Origin: Haemophilus parainfluenzae | GTDB taxonomy: Bacteria; Pseudomonadota; Gammaproteobacteria; Enterobacterales; Pasteurellaceae | Length of the DNA: 64,000 nt | Direction of reading: 5' to 3' | Assembly (NCBI RefSeq): GCF_014931395.1 | Contig: NZ_CP063120.1 | Location: 1,099,501 to 1,163,500 of the forward strand | Part shown: positions 8,859 to 19,350 of the stretch, in pieces | How positions within the stretch are numbered: the stretch's first letter is position 1 | Layout of the letters: each line of letters opens with the position of its first letter | Notes under the pieces: generated by a model | Database searches by the model: none | Told to the model about the DNA's origin: nothing | Seen by the model: the letters and a program-made list of their open reading frames with translations, nothing else | Translations under genes and position numbers: made by a program

Positions 8859-9548
8859 TTAAAGTGCGGTCTGATTTTCAGCTGTTTTTTCCGTTTCATT
8901 TGTTTGAGCAATATGCGGGAAACCACCAAGCTCTTTTAAATGATTCACCATATAGCAAAATAATTCTGCCGTACGTTCGGTATCATATAGCGCCGAGTGT
9001 GCTTGTTTACCATCAAAAGGAATTTTTGCCGCTTGGCATGCTTTGACGAGCACTGTTTGTCCAAACATAAAACCGGCAAGCGTTGCGGTATCAAACATCC
9101 CAAAAGGGTGGAATGGATTGCGTTTTACGCCTGTGCGCTCAGCCGCCGCCATCACGAAACTTTGGTCAAAAGCCGCGTTGTGTGCCACGATGATAGAACG
9201 CTGACATTCAGCATCTTTTTGTCCACGACGCACCATTTGGAACAATCCCGTGATCGCATCTAATTCAGATACCGCACCTCGCAATGGATTGTGAATATCA
9301 ATCCCGTTAAATTTGAGTGATTCGGGATTAATATTCGCCCCCTCAAATGGTTCAATATGGAAATGGCATTTTTGATCAGGTTGTAAATTGCCATTTTCAT
9401 CCATTTTTAAGGTGATTGCCGCAAGCTCTAAAAGTGCATCTTTTTTGGCATCAAACCCAGCCGTTTCCACATCAATAATGACAGGAAAGTAGCCACGGAA
9501 GCGATTTTTTAATTGGTGATGATAAGGAATTTCAGGTGTATCTGACAC
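8859..9548 (-). CDS. rnt: Ribonuclease T
   Basis: 229-residue DEDDh 3'-5' exonuclease that trims tRNA CCA ends and stable RNA 3' ends. The three exonuclease motifs are visible: ExoI with Asp/Glu in [10 protein letters not shown], ExoII with NAAFDQSF, and ExoIII with [10 protein letters not shown] supplying the general-base His and last Asp. Length matches the family (about 215-230). It lies 10 bases downstream of gloA and is probably co-transcribed with it. A USS overlaps the 3' end. Confidence 0.96.
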   Translation of the reverse strand: MSDTPEIPYHHQLKNRFRGYFPVIIDVETAGFDAKKDALLELAAITLKMDENGNLQPDQKCHFHIEPFEGANINPESLKFNGIDIHNPLRGAVSELDAITGLFQMVRRGQKDAECQRSIIVAHNAAFDQSFVMAAAERTGVKRNPFHPFGMFDTATLAGFMFGQTVLVKACQAAKIPFDGKQAHSALYDTERTAELFCYMVNHLKELGGFPHIAQTNETEKTAENQTAL

Positions 9549-9558
9549 AATATATTCC

Positions 9559-9966
9559 TTAATTCCCTAAAGCTGATTTTGCACTTTTGTTTTCGATAAA
9601 TTCGATCTTATAACCATCTGGATCTTCAACGAATGCAATCACAGTTGTGCCGCCTTTAACCGGGCCGGCTTCGCGAGTCACTTTACCGCCATGAGCACGT
9701 ACCGCTTCACAAGTTGCGTAAATATCATCTACACCAATAGCAATATGCCCGTAAGCATTACCAAGATCATATTCCGTTACGCCCCAGTTGTATGTTAATT
9801 CAATTTCTGCAGCGCTTTCGCCATCTTCGTAACCTAAAAAAGCAAGCGTATATTTATACTCAGGGTTTTCACTTGTGCGTAATAAACGCATACCTAAAAC
9901 ATCTTGATAAAATTTAATAGAGCGGTCTAAATCACCTACTCGAAGCATCGTGTGTAAAATTCTCAT
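9559..9966 (-). CDS. gloA: Lactoylglutathione lyase (glyoxalase I)
   Basis: 135-residue glyoxalase I, isomerising the methylglyoxal-glutathione hemithioacetal to S-lactoylglutathione. The metal ligands of the Ni-dependent bacterial type are in place: His5 ([10 protein letters not shown]), Glu in [11 protein letters not shown], His in YGHIAIGV and Glu in YKIEFIE. Two vicinal-oxygen-chelate halves are recognisable. The ribosome site GAAGGAAAA precedes ATG 9966. It is followed by rnt. Confidence 0.96.
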   Translation of the reverse strand: MRILHTMLRVGDLDRSIKFYQDVLGMRLLRTSENPEYKYTLAFLGYEDGESAAEIELTYNWGVTEYDLGNAYGHIAIGVDDIYATCEAVRAHGGKVTREAGPVKGGTTVIAFVEDPDGYKIEFIENKSAKSALGN

Positions 9967-10090
9967 GTCGTTTTCCTTCTTTAATTGTGTTTGCTAAATT
10001 ATGCCATAGAATGCGATTTGGCGCGAATTAATCTTCAATATAGGGTAAATTACATTACATTTTTTAAGTTATTTATTTACCTTACTATTA

Positions 10091-10099
10091 TGCTAAGAT
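10091..10099 (+). promoter_or_regulatory. Extended -10 promoter upstream of the DUF2157 gene
   Basis: TGC-TAAGAT, an extended -10 about 34 bases before the start codon; no good -35. Confidence 0.35.
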
Positions 10100-10132
10100 A
10101 ATACTAATCTTTTTATAAAAAGGAAAAAATGA

Positions 10133-12760
10133 ATGAATACAACTGGCCTTTTTAATCTTTCTTGGCAACGTTATTTAAATTTACTGTTTTTATTATTAAC
10201 CGTAGGGTTTTTAACGAGTGGAGTAGTCACGTTAATTGCAGCTAATTTAGATTATTTTTCTGATTTAGCCAAAATTTATGGCTTACAAACATTGCTTGTG
10301 GTGACAGTGGTATTAGGTATTTATTGCTTTATTCGAGAGAGTCATCGACAAGCCAAAGAAAAACTAAAGTGGAAGACATATAGTATCTTTTTTGTTGTCT
10401 CTGTCTTGATTGGCGGTTTATTTGCCTTAGTCGGCCAAACCTATCAAACGGGGGCTGATGTATGGCAGTTATTTGCAGTTTGGACACTTTGCCAACTTCC
10501 ATTTTTATTATTATTTCCGAATGTGGCCTCTGCATTATTATTTGCCGCCACCGCCAATGTTGCGTTTTATTTATTTAATGAACAAAACTCACATAACTCA
10601 ATGTGTTATGCCGTGTTGATTAATGCTGGATTACTTGTGATATCGGAATTATTCAGTAAAACTTTTCATGATCAACATTGGCGTATTTTACCCAAAGTAT
10701 TTCTAGTACTGACTTTTGCCAGTTTATTCGGTTTAATAGTAATTTATGATGTGTACTTTTATGCTTATGCTTGGGGTGAGCTTGGTCGTTCATCACTCAG
10801 TTCTTTGCTAATTGCTATTCCTGCCTTAATCGCACTTTATGTATATCACAAATATCGCTTTGATTTTATTAATTTAATTATTTCAGTCATAGCCTTACTT
10901 GGCGCTTATTGCTTTTTGGCATCTCTTTTGATTCGTGGTGTAGAAGAGGGGGTGGTTTTAGGATTGATTGGCTTTATTTTCACAGTCATGGCAATCAAGT
11001 GGTTAGTGAAACGCTATAAACAAGAATATCCAAATAATAAGAAATTCCATTGGGCGATTTCAATACTATGGATGATAGCTTTATTGACAGCGCTAGTGAC
11101 GATAGGCGTTTGGTTATTTTTTTCTTTAGGTTTAGATAAGTCTAGTACATTCATTGTTGGTATTCTTTTATTTGGTATAGCTTGGTCGATTACCTTAAAT
11201 GAAGATAAAAAGGAATACACTACAATTTTAGCAGGTTTATTTTTTCTGATCGCAAATAGTTTTTTAGGGTTCTATTTGCTTGTTAAATTTAATGATTTTT
11301 TTCTTTTATTCGGATATGAATATAGAGAAGGTTCAAATTTCGCTATCTTTATCTCCACACTGATTTTTACAGCCATTATTATCGTTAGCTACAAATTGAT
11401 GCCGAATTCTTTGGTGAGAATTTTATTGGTTGTCCAGCTTCTCGTTTATTGGCAAGTTTCCTATAATCTATATTTCCATAGTTACAGCTTGAATGACATA
11501 TGGTTTAATAACGCATGGTTTAATAAAATTCAGCTACTGATTTCGATTGCACTCTTTTATTGGGTCATGCGACCTAATCAATCAGCGCGAATTCATTTAA
11601 AGCCTATTGCTTGGGGAACCGTATTATTCTCTCTATGGATCTCTATGCCGTCGTATATGGCGCTTCCTTGGGTAGATTATGGTCTTATTGATACAGATGT
11701 TTCAAGTGATGTCATGTCAGCAGACACGATGAATCTTGATAATGTATTGCAAGTTTTAAGTAGACAATTTTGGACACACTTTCAGTTTGATGTTAGCCAT
11801 ATCTTATATCTGCTTATCTGTGCATTACCGTTAATTGTCTATGCACTAATGAATAAGCATAGTGAATCCAAACACACGGAAGCAGTGCTAATTTTATTGG
11901 CATTAAGCTTGTTTGCATTAGGCTTTGTTGGAATACCCGCCATTTTATATTTAACAGCATTATTATTGCTCGTTTATTGGACAGACAGTCGTGCGTTCTT
12001 CGGTCTTTTGGTATTTGCCTTTGTTGTTTATTTAGGTGGGTTCTATTACCAATTGAGCATCCCATTGCTCTATAAAGGAGCATTGTTAGTGAGCTTTGCC
12101 GTTATTTTTGCGATTGTTACTTTATTCTTGCATGCTCGTTATAAAACGCCTTCACAAAGTGCGGTCGAAAACCATTCTGTTTTTAAAGCACCGATTTGGC
12201 TTGTTGGTGTCTTTGTGATTGCCTTATTGGGGGCGGTGAACTATAAAGTACAGCAATTTGAAGATGTGCTAGCTACCGGTAAGCCTGTTGTCTTAAAAAT
12301 CGCCCCTGTGGATCCTCGTTCATTGATGCAAGGCGATTATATGGTATTGAATTACGCTATTTTATCTGAGTTTCAGCAAAGTCAGGTTTTATCTGAATCG
12401 AATGAATCCCTTGATAGCAATGAACCTATTGATACTGTTGAATCTAATGAAACCACTGGTATAGATGAATCAAGTCCTTCGGGAAAAAAAGCGTATATCC
12501 TTGTTCATCTTGATAAAAATCATGTTGCGACATTTTGTGAGGAGCAATCAGAGATACCAACAGATTTTAAACATTGCACACCAAATGTTTATTTGCCAAT
12601 TCGTTATAAAGGTTGGCTTCCTGAATTACCAAGCCAAGATTATTTCTTTGCAGAAGGGAAAGGTGAACATTATGCACAAGCGGAATATGCAGAATATCGC
12701 TTTAAAGACGGTATTTTGTTGCTAGCTCGTTTATTGGATAAGGATTTAAAAGGGCTATAA
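10133..12760 (+). CDS. DUF2157 / DUF4401 / GDYXLXY-domain membrane protein
   Basis: 875-residue integral membrane protein of unknown function. Residues ~10-170 resemble DUF2157 (WQRYLNLLFLLLTVGFLTSG, then GALVGQTYQTGADVW-like GGLFALVGQTYQTGADVWQL). A long run of some 20 hydrophobic helices follows, resembling DUF4401. After the last helix (~residue 690) comes a soluble tail with DPRSLMQGDYMVLNY, the signature of GDYXLXY proteins. These parts are often separate neighbouring genes; here they are one polypeptide. A Ser/Glu/Asn-rich insert sits at ~755-785. It is a single-gene unit with its own promoter-like site and terminator. A USS lies near 12155. Confidence 0.75.
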   Translation: MNTTGLFNLSWQRYLNLLFLLLTVGFLTSGVVTLIAANLDYFSDLAKIYGLQTLLVVTVVLGIYCFIRESHRQAKEKLKWKTYSIFFVVSVLIGGLFALVGQTYQTGADVWQLFAVWTLCQLPFLLLFPNVASALLFAATANVAFYLFNEQNSHNSMCYAVLINAGLLVISELFSKTFHDQHWRILPKVFLVLTFASLFGLIVIYDVYFYAYAWGELGRSSLSSLLIAIPALIALYVYHKYRFDFINLIISVIALLGAYCFLASLLIRGVEEGVVLGLIGFIFTVMAIKWLVKRYKQEYPNNKKFHWAISILWMIALLTALVTIGVWLFFSLGLDKSSTFIVGILLFGIAWSITLNEDKKEYTTILAGLFFLIANSFLGFYLLVKFNDFFLLFGYEYREGSNFAIFISTLIFTAIIIVSYKLMPNSLVRILLVVQLLVYWQVSYNLYFHSYSLNDIWFNNAWFNKIQLLISIALFYWVMRPNQSARIHLKPIAWGTVLFSLWISMPSYMALPWVDYGLIDTDVSSDVMSADTMNLDNVLQVLSRQFWTHFQFDVSHILYLLICALPLIVYALMNKHSESKHTEAVLILLALSLFALGFVGIPAILYLTALLLLVYWTDSRAFFGLLVFAFVVYLGGFYYQLSIPLLYKGALLVSFAVIFAIVTLFLHARYKTPSQSAVENHSVFKAPIWLVGVFVIALLGAVNYKVQQFEDVLATGKPVVLKIAPVDPRSLMQGDYMVLNYAILSEFQQSQVLSESNESLDSNEPIDTVESNETTGIDESSPSGKKAYILVHLDKNHVATFCEEQSEIPTDFKHCTPNVYLPIRYKGWLPELPSQDYFFAEGKGEHYAQAEYAEYRFKDGILLLARLLDKDLKGL

Positions 12761-12771
12761 AGCATTGGTGA

Positions 12772-12806
12772 TAAATAAGGGCGTATTTGATACGCCCTTA
12801 TTTTTT
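12772..12806. terminator. Bidirectional terminator between the DUF2157 gene and cmoA
   Basis: Perfect stem AATAAGGGCGTA-tttga-TACGCCCTTATT followed by seven T; the A-rich upstream side serves the minus strand. Confidence 0.9.
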
Positions 12807-12828
12807 TAGATTATTGATTGGATTATGA

Positions 12829-13590
<762 letters not shown>

Positions 13591-13686
13591 TTAGATAAAA
13601 TGCAAAAAACTGCGGTCATTTTAGTGAAAGTTTTTAAAGGATCAAATAAATTTCGCTTTTCAATTTAAATGCCCCGTCTTTTTCCG

Positions 13687-13692
13687 TATAAT
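13687..13692 (+). promoter_or_regulatory. -10 element of the aspS promoter
   Basis: Consensus TATAAT, 47 bases before the aspS start; the -35 region (around 13663-13669) is weak. Confidence 0.5.
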
Positions 13693-13738
13693 CAACGCGT
13701 TAATTATCCATTTTTAGAAAAATGAAAGGAATACAGAA

Positions 13739-15505
13739 ATGATGCGTACACATTATTGCGGTGCATTAAACCGCAACCATATTGGACAAGAAGTAACATT
13801 AAGCGGTTGGGTTCATCGTCGTCGCGATTTAGGTGGTTTAATTTTTATTGATATGCGTGATCGTGATGGTATCGTGCAAGTTTGTTTTGACCCAAAATAT
13901 CAAGAAGCATTAACCGCAGCTTCAGGCTTACGTAATGAATTTTGTATTCAAATTAAAGGTGAAGTGATCGCGCGTCCTGACAATCAAATTAATAAAAATA
14001 TGGCGACAGGCGAAGTAGAAGTATTAGCGAAAGAATTACGCATCTACAATGCTTCTGATGTTTTACCGTTAGACTTCAACCAAAACAACACTGAAGAACA
14101 ACGTTTAAAATATCGTTATTTAGATTTACGTCGTCCAGAAATGGCACAACGTTTGAAAACTCGTGCAAAAATCACCAGCTTTGTGCGTCGCTTTATGGAT
14201 GACAATGGTTTCCTTGATATCGAAACCCCAATGCTTACAAAAGCAACGCCGGAAGGTGCGCGTGACTATTTAGTGCCAAGCCGTGTACATAAAGGCAAAT
14301 TCTATGCATTGCCACAATCACCGCAGCTTTTCAAACAGCTTTTAATGATGTCTGGTTTTGATCGTTATTATCAAATCGTGAAATGTTTCCGTGATGAAGA
14401 TTTACGTGCAGATCGTCAGCCTGAATTTACCCAAATCGATGTGGAAACTTCTTTCTTAACAGCGCCAGAAGTACGTGAGATCATGGAACGCATGGTGCAT
14501 GGTTTATGGCAAAACATCATTGGTGTGGATTTAGGCAAATTCCCACAAATGACCTGGCAAGAAGCGATGACTCGTTTTGGTTCAGATAAACCAGATTTGC
14601 GTAACCCGCTTGAATTAGTCGATGTGGCAGATATCGTTAAAGACGTTGAATTTAAAGTATTTAATGAGCCAGCAAACAATCCAAACGGCCGTGTGGCAGT
14701 CATTCGTGTACCAAATGGTGCAGAAATTACTCGTAAACAAATTGATGAATATACACAATTTGTGGGTATTTATGGTGCAAAAGGTTTAGCTTGGGCGAAA
14801 GTAAACGATATCAATGCGGGTCTTGAAGGCGTACAAAGCCCGATTGCGAAATTCTTAAATGAAGAGGTATGGAAAGCGTTAGCAGAACGTGTGAAAGCTC
14901 AAACTGGCGATATTTTATTCTTCGGTGCTGACAAATGGCAAACCACCACGGATGCAATGGGCGCATTACGTTTGAAATTAGGTCGTGATCTTGGCTTAAC
15001 TCGTTTAGATGAATGGCAACCACTTTGGGTGATTGATTTCCCAATGTTTGAACGTGATGAAGAGGGTAATCTTGCCGCGATGCACCACCCATTCACTTCA
15101 CCAAAAGATTTTACGCCGGAACAATTAGAAGCAGATCCAACAAGTGCGGTAGCAAATGCTTACGATATGGTAATCAACGGCTATGAAGTTGGCGGTGGTT
15201 CTGTGCGTATTTTTGATCCGAAAATGCAACAAACGGTATTCCGCATTCTTGGTATCAATGAACAAGAACAACGTGAAAAATTTGGCTTCTTATTGGATGC
15301 ATTAAAATTCGGAACACCACCACATGCAGGTTTAGCATTTGGTTTAGACCGTTTAACCATGCTTTTAACAGGCACTGAAAATATCCGTGATGTGATTGCA
15401 TTCCCTAAAACCACCGCTGCAGCTTGTTTAATGACAGAGGCACCAAGTTTTGCGAATCCGCAGGCGTTAGGTGAGTTAAGTATTCAGGTTGTGAAAGCTG
15501 AATAA
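13739..15505 (+). CDS. aspS: Aspartyl-tRNA synthetase
   Basis: 588-residue class IIb synthetase charging tRNA-Asp. An N-terminal OB-fold anticodon domain ([20 protein letters not shown]) leads into the catalytic core. Motif 2 is [18 protein letters not shown], the bacterial GAD insertion lies at roughly 290-420, and motif 3 is [13 protein letters not shown]. Length equals the bacterial type. Two ATGs are adjacent (13739 and 13742); AAAGGA ends 8 bases before the first. A USS occurs in frame near 15142. Confidence 0.97.
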   Translation: MMRTHYCGALNRNHIGQEVTLSGWVHRRRDLGGLIFIDMRDRDGIVQVCFDPKYQEALTAASGLRNEFCIQIKGEVIARPDNQINKNMATGEVEVLAKELRIYNASDVLPLDFNQNNTEEQRLKYRYLDLRRPEMAQRLKTRAKITSFVRRFMDDNGFLDIETPMLTKATPEGARDYLVPSRVHKGKFYALPQSPQLFKQLLMMSGFDRYYQIVKCFRDEDLRADRQPEFTQIDVETSFLTAPEVREIMERMVHGLWQNIIGVDLGKFPQMTWQEAMTRFGSDKPDLRNPLELVDVADIVKDVEFKVFNEPANNPNGRVAVIRVPNGAEITRKQIDEYTQFVGIYGAKGLAWAKVNDINAGLEGVQSPIAKFLNEEVWKALAERVKAQTGDILFFGADKWQTTTDAMGALRLKLGRDLGLTRLDEWQPLWVIDFPMFERDEEGNLAAMHHPFTSPKDFTPEQLEADPTSAVANAYDMVINGYEVGGGSVRIFDPKMQQTVFRILGINEQEQREKFGFLLDALKFGTPPHAGLAFGLDRLTMLLTGTENIRDVIAFPKTTAAACLMTEAPSFANPQALGELSIQVVKAE

Positions 15506-15524
15506 GTTTAAAATTTATAATATA

Positions 15525-15558
15525 GGGTGCGGTCAATTTTGACCGCACTTTCTTTTTA
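15525..15558 (+). terminator. USS-type terminator of aspS
   Basis: GTGCGGTCA-attt-TGACCGCAC followed by TTTCTTTTTATT; one arm is a full USS (ACCGCACTT). Confidence 0.88.
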
Positions 15559-15774
15559 TTGAAAAAATTTTATTCACTTAAAGATATCAGTTTTTCGGTA
15601 TGAATACTTGTGAAATTTATTTGTTTTGAAGTTATATTCTGAAAAAATAAAATAATCAGATTTTTATTTTTCACTACTGCTTTTAAGTGGATTTTATTTA
15701 CTTTACTCAAGGATAAAATTCTATTATAAATAAGACCTTTTTCGGTTTATGGTCAATTTATAAGAGAAAATTTT

Positions 15775-17043
15775 ATGAGTGAAGTTTTAACTCCAGTAGA
15801 AAAATCAACATGGGCGAGTAAATTCTCAGCCTTAGGCCCTGGAATCGTGATGGCATCAGCAGCTGTTGGTGGTTCACATATTATTGCATCCACCCAAGCG
15901 GGGGCGATCTATGGTTGGGAATTAGTGAGCATTGTTATTCTTGCTAATTTATTCAAATATCCTTTCTTCCGTTTTGGTGTTCAATATACCTTAGATACGG
16001 GTAATACTTTGCTAGAGGGTTATCGTCAAAAAGGGAAATTCTACCTTTGGTTATTCCTTGCTTTAAACATTTTTGCAACTGTGATTAATACTGCAGCAGT
16101 AGGGTTATTAACAGCAGCAATTTTAACCTTTATTACGCCAATTCCTCTCCCTATGCCCGTGTTAAGCTCATTAGTGATTCTTGTGACAACCGGTATTTTA
16201 TTGTTGGGTAAATATCGTTTATTAGATAGCTTATCGAAAATTATCATGATTGCTTTAACGGTAACCACCGTGAGCGCTGTCGTGATTGCTTTTATGCGTA
16301 ATGGTATCCATGGTGTAGCCGCACCTAATTTTGTCGCACCTTCTCCATGGGAATTAAGTAAGTTAGCATTTTTAGTTGCGTTGATGGGCTGGATGCCTGC
16401 GCCAATTGAAATTTCTGCAATTAACTCCATGTGGGTGGTAGCAAAACGTCGTTTAACCAAAGTGTCTTATCAAGATGGTTTATTTGACTTCAACGTGGGG
16501 TACATCGGCACAGCTATCTTAGCTGTCGTATTCTTAGCCCTTGGCGCATTGGTACAATATGGTTCGCCTGAAACCGTAGAGATGGTGGGCGGAAAATATA
16601 TTGCGCAACTTATCAATATGTATGCCAGTACTATAGGTGAATGGTCACGCTTATTAATTGCGGTGATTGCGTTCATGTGTATGTTTGGTACAACAATTAC
16701 GGTAATTGATGGGTATTCTCGTACTAATGTTGAAGCGTTACGTATTTTGTTCGGTAAACAAGAAAGCTCAGTAAGAGTTTTAAACATTGGCATGATTTTA
16801 GCCGCATTGTCTGGTTTAGCGATTATTTTCTACTTTAATAATGCAGTGGGTCCAATGCTAAAATTTGCGATGATTGCTTCATTTGTTTCTGCACCAATCT
16901 TTGCTTGGCTGAATTTATCTCTGACTAAGCACGCGAAACACAGTGTAAAAGGCGGCTTATTGTGGTTATCCCTTATCGGCTTATTCTACTTAACAGCCTT
17001 TGCAGGATTGTTTATTGCCCAACAAGCTGGCTGGTTAAACTAA
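15775..17043 (+). CDS. Nramp-family-like transporter lacking canonical metal ligands
   Basis: 422-residue membrane protein with about 11 helices that aligns without gaps to the start of Nramp (MntH) proteins (GPGIVMASAAVGG). At the position of the metal-binding DPGN in helix 1 it has GGSH (residues 32-35). The MPH of helix 6 reads MPA (207-209); Met207 is kept. These residues bind Mn2+/Fe2+ in true Nramp proteins, so the substrate here is uncertain. The gene stands alone between aspS and nudB, with a 270-base AT-rich upstream region and its own USS terminator. I see no clear Fur or MntR box. Confidence 0.75.
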   Translation: MSEVLTPVEKSTWASKFSALGPGIVMASAAVGGSHIIASTQAGAIYGWELVSIVILANLFKYPFFRFGVQYTLDTGNTLLEGYRQKGKFYLWLFLALNIFATVINTAAVGLLTAAILTFITPIPLPMPVLSSLVILVTTGILLLGKYRLLDSLSKIIMIALTVTTVSAVVIAFMRNGIHGVAAPNFVAPSPWELSKLAFLVALMGWMPAPIEISAINSMWVVAKRRLTKVSYQDGLFDFNVGYIGTAILAVVFLALGALVQYGSPETVEMVGGKYIAQLINMYASTIGEWSRLLIAVIAFMCMFGTTITVIDGYSRTNVEALRILFGKQESSVRVLNIGMILAALSGLAIIFYFNNAVGPMLKFAMIASFVSAPIFAWLNLSLTKHAKHSVKGGLLWLSLIGLFYLTAFAGLFIAQQAGWLN

Positions 17044-17055
17044 AATAATTGAGAT

Positions 17056-17095
17056 AATTACCGCACTTTAGTTTTAAAGTGCGGTAATTTTTTTG
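17056..17095 (+). terminator. USS-type terminator of the Nramp-like gene
   Basis: Perfect 15-bp stem: AATTACCGCACTTTA (17056-17070) with its complement (17075-17089), then a run of T. Both arms contain complete USS cores. Confidence 0.92.
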
Positions 17096-17144
17096 AAAGT
17101 TTTTAGTAGAAAAGGTATGATGCTGCCCATTCTCAATTATGTAG

Positions 17145-17603
17145 ATGACGAGCTTGCAATATAAAAATAATCAATCGGTTCTCGTGGTAATTTATGCAGA
17201 AAGCACGCATCGTGTTCTTATGCTTCAACGTCAAGATGATTCCACTTTTTGGCAATCTGTAACGGGGACATTGGAAACCAATGAAACACCAAGAGAAACA
17301 GCCATTCGAGAAGTTTGGGAAGAAATAGGATTAAAAATAGAAGAAAATTCGACCGCACTTTTTGATTGCAAAGAGAGCATAGAATTTGAAATTTTCCCGC
17401 ATTTCCGCTATAAATACGCACCGAATGTGACTCACTGTCATGAACATTGGTTTTTATTGGCAGTTGAACAGGAATTTGAACCGATATTAAGTGAGCATTT
17501 GGCGTATCAATGGGTTTTACCAGAAGATGTGATCCAAATGACGAAATCACCGAATAATGCCGAGGCTATCAAAAAATATTTGATGAACGGCTTTCCTCTG
17601 TAG
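17145..17603 (+). CDS. nudB: Dihydroneopterin triphosphate pyrophosphatase NudB
   Basis: 152-residue Nudix hydrolase acting in folate synthesis (removal of pyrophosphate from dihydroneopterin triphosphate). The Nudix box is exact: G, five residues, E, seven residues, REVWEEIGL (starting GTLETNETPRET). A USS interrupts the coding sequence near 17351. The start at 17145 has no strong ribosome site. yebC follows 49 bases later, an arrangement (aspS-nudB-yebC-ruvC) common in gammaproteobacteria. Confidence 0.9.
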   Translation: MTSLQYKNNQSVLVVIYAESTHRVLMLQRQDDSTFWQSVTGTLETNETPRETAIREVWEEIGLKIEENSTALFDCKESIEFEIFPHFRYKYAPNVTHCHEHWFLLAVEQEFEPILSEHLAYQWVLPEDVIQMTKSPNNAEAIKKYLMNGFPL

Positions 17604-17652
17604 AAAAGAGGATATAATTTACAAACGTTTTTAAGATAAGAAGGAAAACAAC

Positions 17653-18393
17653 ATGGCAGGCCATAGTAAGTGGGCAAATATTAAACACCGCAAAGCAGCA
17701 CAAGATGCGCAACGCGGTAAAATTTTTACAAAATTAATTCGTGAATTAGTAACCGCTGCAAAAATTGGTGGCGGTGATGTCGGTGCGAACCCGCGTTTAC
17801 GTGCAGCAGTAGATAAAGCTTTATCAAGCAACATGACTCGCGACACCATTAACCGTGCGATTGAACGCGGTGTGGGCGGTGGTGATGACACCAATATGGA
17901 AACAAGAATTTACGAAGGTTATGGTCCGGGTGGAACTGCTGTGATGGTTGAGTGTCTAAGTGACAACGCAAATCGAACCATTTCACAGGTTCGCCCAAGT
18001 TTCACTAAATGTGGTGGTAACTTAGGGACTGAAGGTTCTGTGGGCTATTTATTCAGCAAAAAAGGCTTGATTTTAATTAGCGAAGGTGAAGAAGATGCGT
18101 TAATGGAAGCGGCAATTGAAGCCGGTGCGGATGATGTTCAACCACAAGATGATGGTTCATTCGAAATCTATACGGCGTGGGAAGATTTAGGTTCTGTGCG
18201 CGATGCAATCGAAGCAGCAGGATTTAAAATTGATAACGCAGAAGTAACAATGATTCCATCAACAACGGTTGATCTTGATCTTGAAACTGCGCCTAAATTG
18301 TTGCGTTTAATTGACATGTTAGAAGACTGTGACGATGTACAAAACGTATATCATAACGGTGAAATTAGTGATGAAGTTGCAGCTCAGCTGTAA
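17653..18393 (+). CDS. yebC: YebC/TACO1-family protein
   Basis: 246-residue YebC protein. It begins with the hallmark [20 protein letters not shown] and contains [20 protein letters not shown]. YebC proteins were long described as transcriptional regulators and more recently linked to translation through difficult sequences. The ribosome site AGAAGGAAA precedes ATG 17653. It lies upstream of the two lipoproteins and the ruv genes. Confidence 0.95.
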   Translation: MAGHSKWANIKHRKAAQDAQRGKIFTKLIRELVTAAKIGGGDVGANPRLRAAVDKALSSNMTRDTINRAIERGVGGGDDTNMETRIYEGYGPGGTAVMVECLSDNANRTISQVRPSFTKCGGNLGTEGSVGYLFSKKGLILISEGEEDALMEAAIEAGADDVQPQDDGSFEIYTAWEDLGSVRDAIEAAGFKIDNAEVTMIPSTTVDLDLETAPKLLRLIDMLEDCDDVQNVYHNGEISDEVAAQL

Positions 18394-18411
18394 TTTGTAG
18401 GATTTATTTTT

Positions 18412-18834
18412 ATGATGTTAATAAAAGTTTTTCCTATTTTTCTGATTGTAGCATTATCAGCATGTTCTTCTCTAAGAGAAGAAAATGATGCAAGAAAGGC
18501 TGCATTAGTTCAATCTGAAAGAACTATTGTGTATTCTTGTAACAAAACTGCTGTTAAGGCTATTTATTCATTTCAAGGGCAAGAGCCTGTTGAAGCGAAG
18601 ATTGTATTAGGAAATAAATTGCTTGCTGAATCGCTTGAATATGATTTTACTAAAAAAGACTTTACATCGTTTGTCTCAGATAAGTATATCTGGAATGTTG
18701 ATGCAGGTTTAACTTTGAATAAAGTCGCAGCTGTAGATGCTGTCACATTAATTCAAAGAGGAAAGAAATCAAGCAAGGTGTTAGCAAAAAACTGCTTTAT
18801 TAACTTTAAAGAAACGAAAAAAATAAACCGATAA
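18412..18834 (+). CDS. Putative MliC-like lipoprotein, copy 1
   Basis: 140-residue predicted lipoprotein: hydrophobic signal MMLIKVFPIFLIVALSACSS with a lipobox ending at Cys19. The mature part contains VYSCNKTAVKAIYSF, SFVSDKYIWNVDAGLTL and a C-terminal KNCF. The Y-x-C start, the central Y-x-W block and the late Cys resemble the MliC lysozyme-inhibitor fold, with the two Cys as a likely disulfide. That is pattern matching, not proof. It is a paralogue of the next gene, and copy 1 looks the more divergent in charge. Confidence 0.6.
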   Translation: MMLIKVFPIFLIVALSACSSLREENDARKAALVQSERTIVYSCNKTAVKAIYSFQGQEPVEAKIVLGNKLLAESLEYDFTKKDFTSFVSDKYIWNVDAGLTLNKVAAVDAVTLIQRGKKSSKVLAKNCFINFKETKKINR

Positions 18835-18864
18835 CATCTATTTAAGATCTGAAGGAGATTTAGA

Positions 18865-19299
18865 ATGAAATTAGCTAAAGTATTACCAGCAATGGCCGCT
18901 CTTGTTGTTTTATCAGCTTGTGCAAGTGAAGCACCAAAAGTAGAAAACAAAGCAGAGCAAACTGCAGCACCAACTGTAACGGATAAAACAGTTGTTTATA
19001 CTTGTAACAAGAAAACTGTAACTGCAGTTTATCAATTCGAAAACCAAGAGCCAACAGCGGCAATGGTGATGGTAGGCAACAAAGTTGTTGCGAAAGATTT
19101 CGCTCGTGATGCAGCTCAAAAAGACTTCACTTCATTTACTTCAGGCAAATATGTTTGGAACGTAGATAGTGGTTTAACTTTAGATAAATTTGATTCTGTT
19201 GCGCCAGTAAATCTTTTAATCAAAGGCAAAAAAGCAGACAAAATTGTTGTGAAAAACTGTGATGTAGATGCAAAAGCAACTGCAAAAGCAAATCAATAA
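18865..19299 (+). CDS. Putative MliC-like lipoprotein, copy 2
   Basis: 144-residue predicted lipoprotein, signal MKLAKVLPAMAALVVLSACA with lipobox Cys19, then a short acidic/Ala linker and a domain sharing blocks with copy 1: VVYTCNKKTV, QKDFTSFTSGKYVWNVDSGL and VVKNCD. A strong ribosome site (GAAGGAGAT) and the terminator behind it suggest higher expression than copy 1. A role as periplasmic lysozyme inhibitor is inference from the MliC-like pattern. Confidence 0.65.
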   Translation: MKLAKVLPAMAALVVLSACASEAPKVENKAEQTAAPTVTDKTVVYTCNKKTVTAVYQFENQEPTAAMVMVGNKVVAKDFARDAAQKDFTSFTSGKYVWNVDSGLTLDKFDSVAPVNLLIKGKKADKIVVKNCDVDAKATAKANQ

Positions 19300-19308
19300 T
19301 TAACGCTA

Positions 19309-19343
19309 AAAAACGGCCGGCATTGACCGGCCGTTTATTTTTG
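19309..19343 (+). terminator. Terminator upstream of ruvC
   Basis: AAACGGCCGG-cattga-CCGGCCGTTT followed by ATTTTT; a very GC-rich stem that ends the yebC-lipoprotein unit 8 bases before ruvC. Confidence 0.9.
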
Positions 19344-19350
19344 AGAATTT

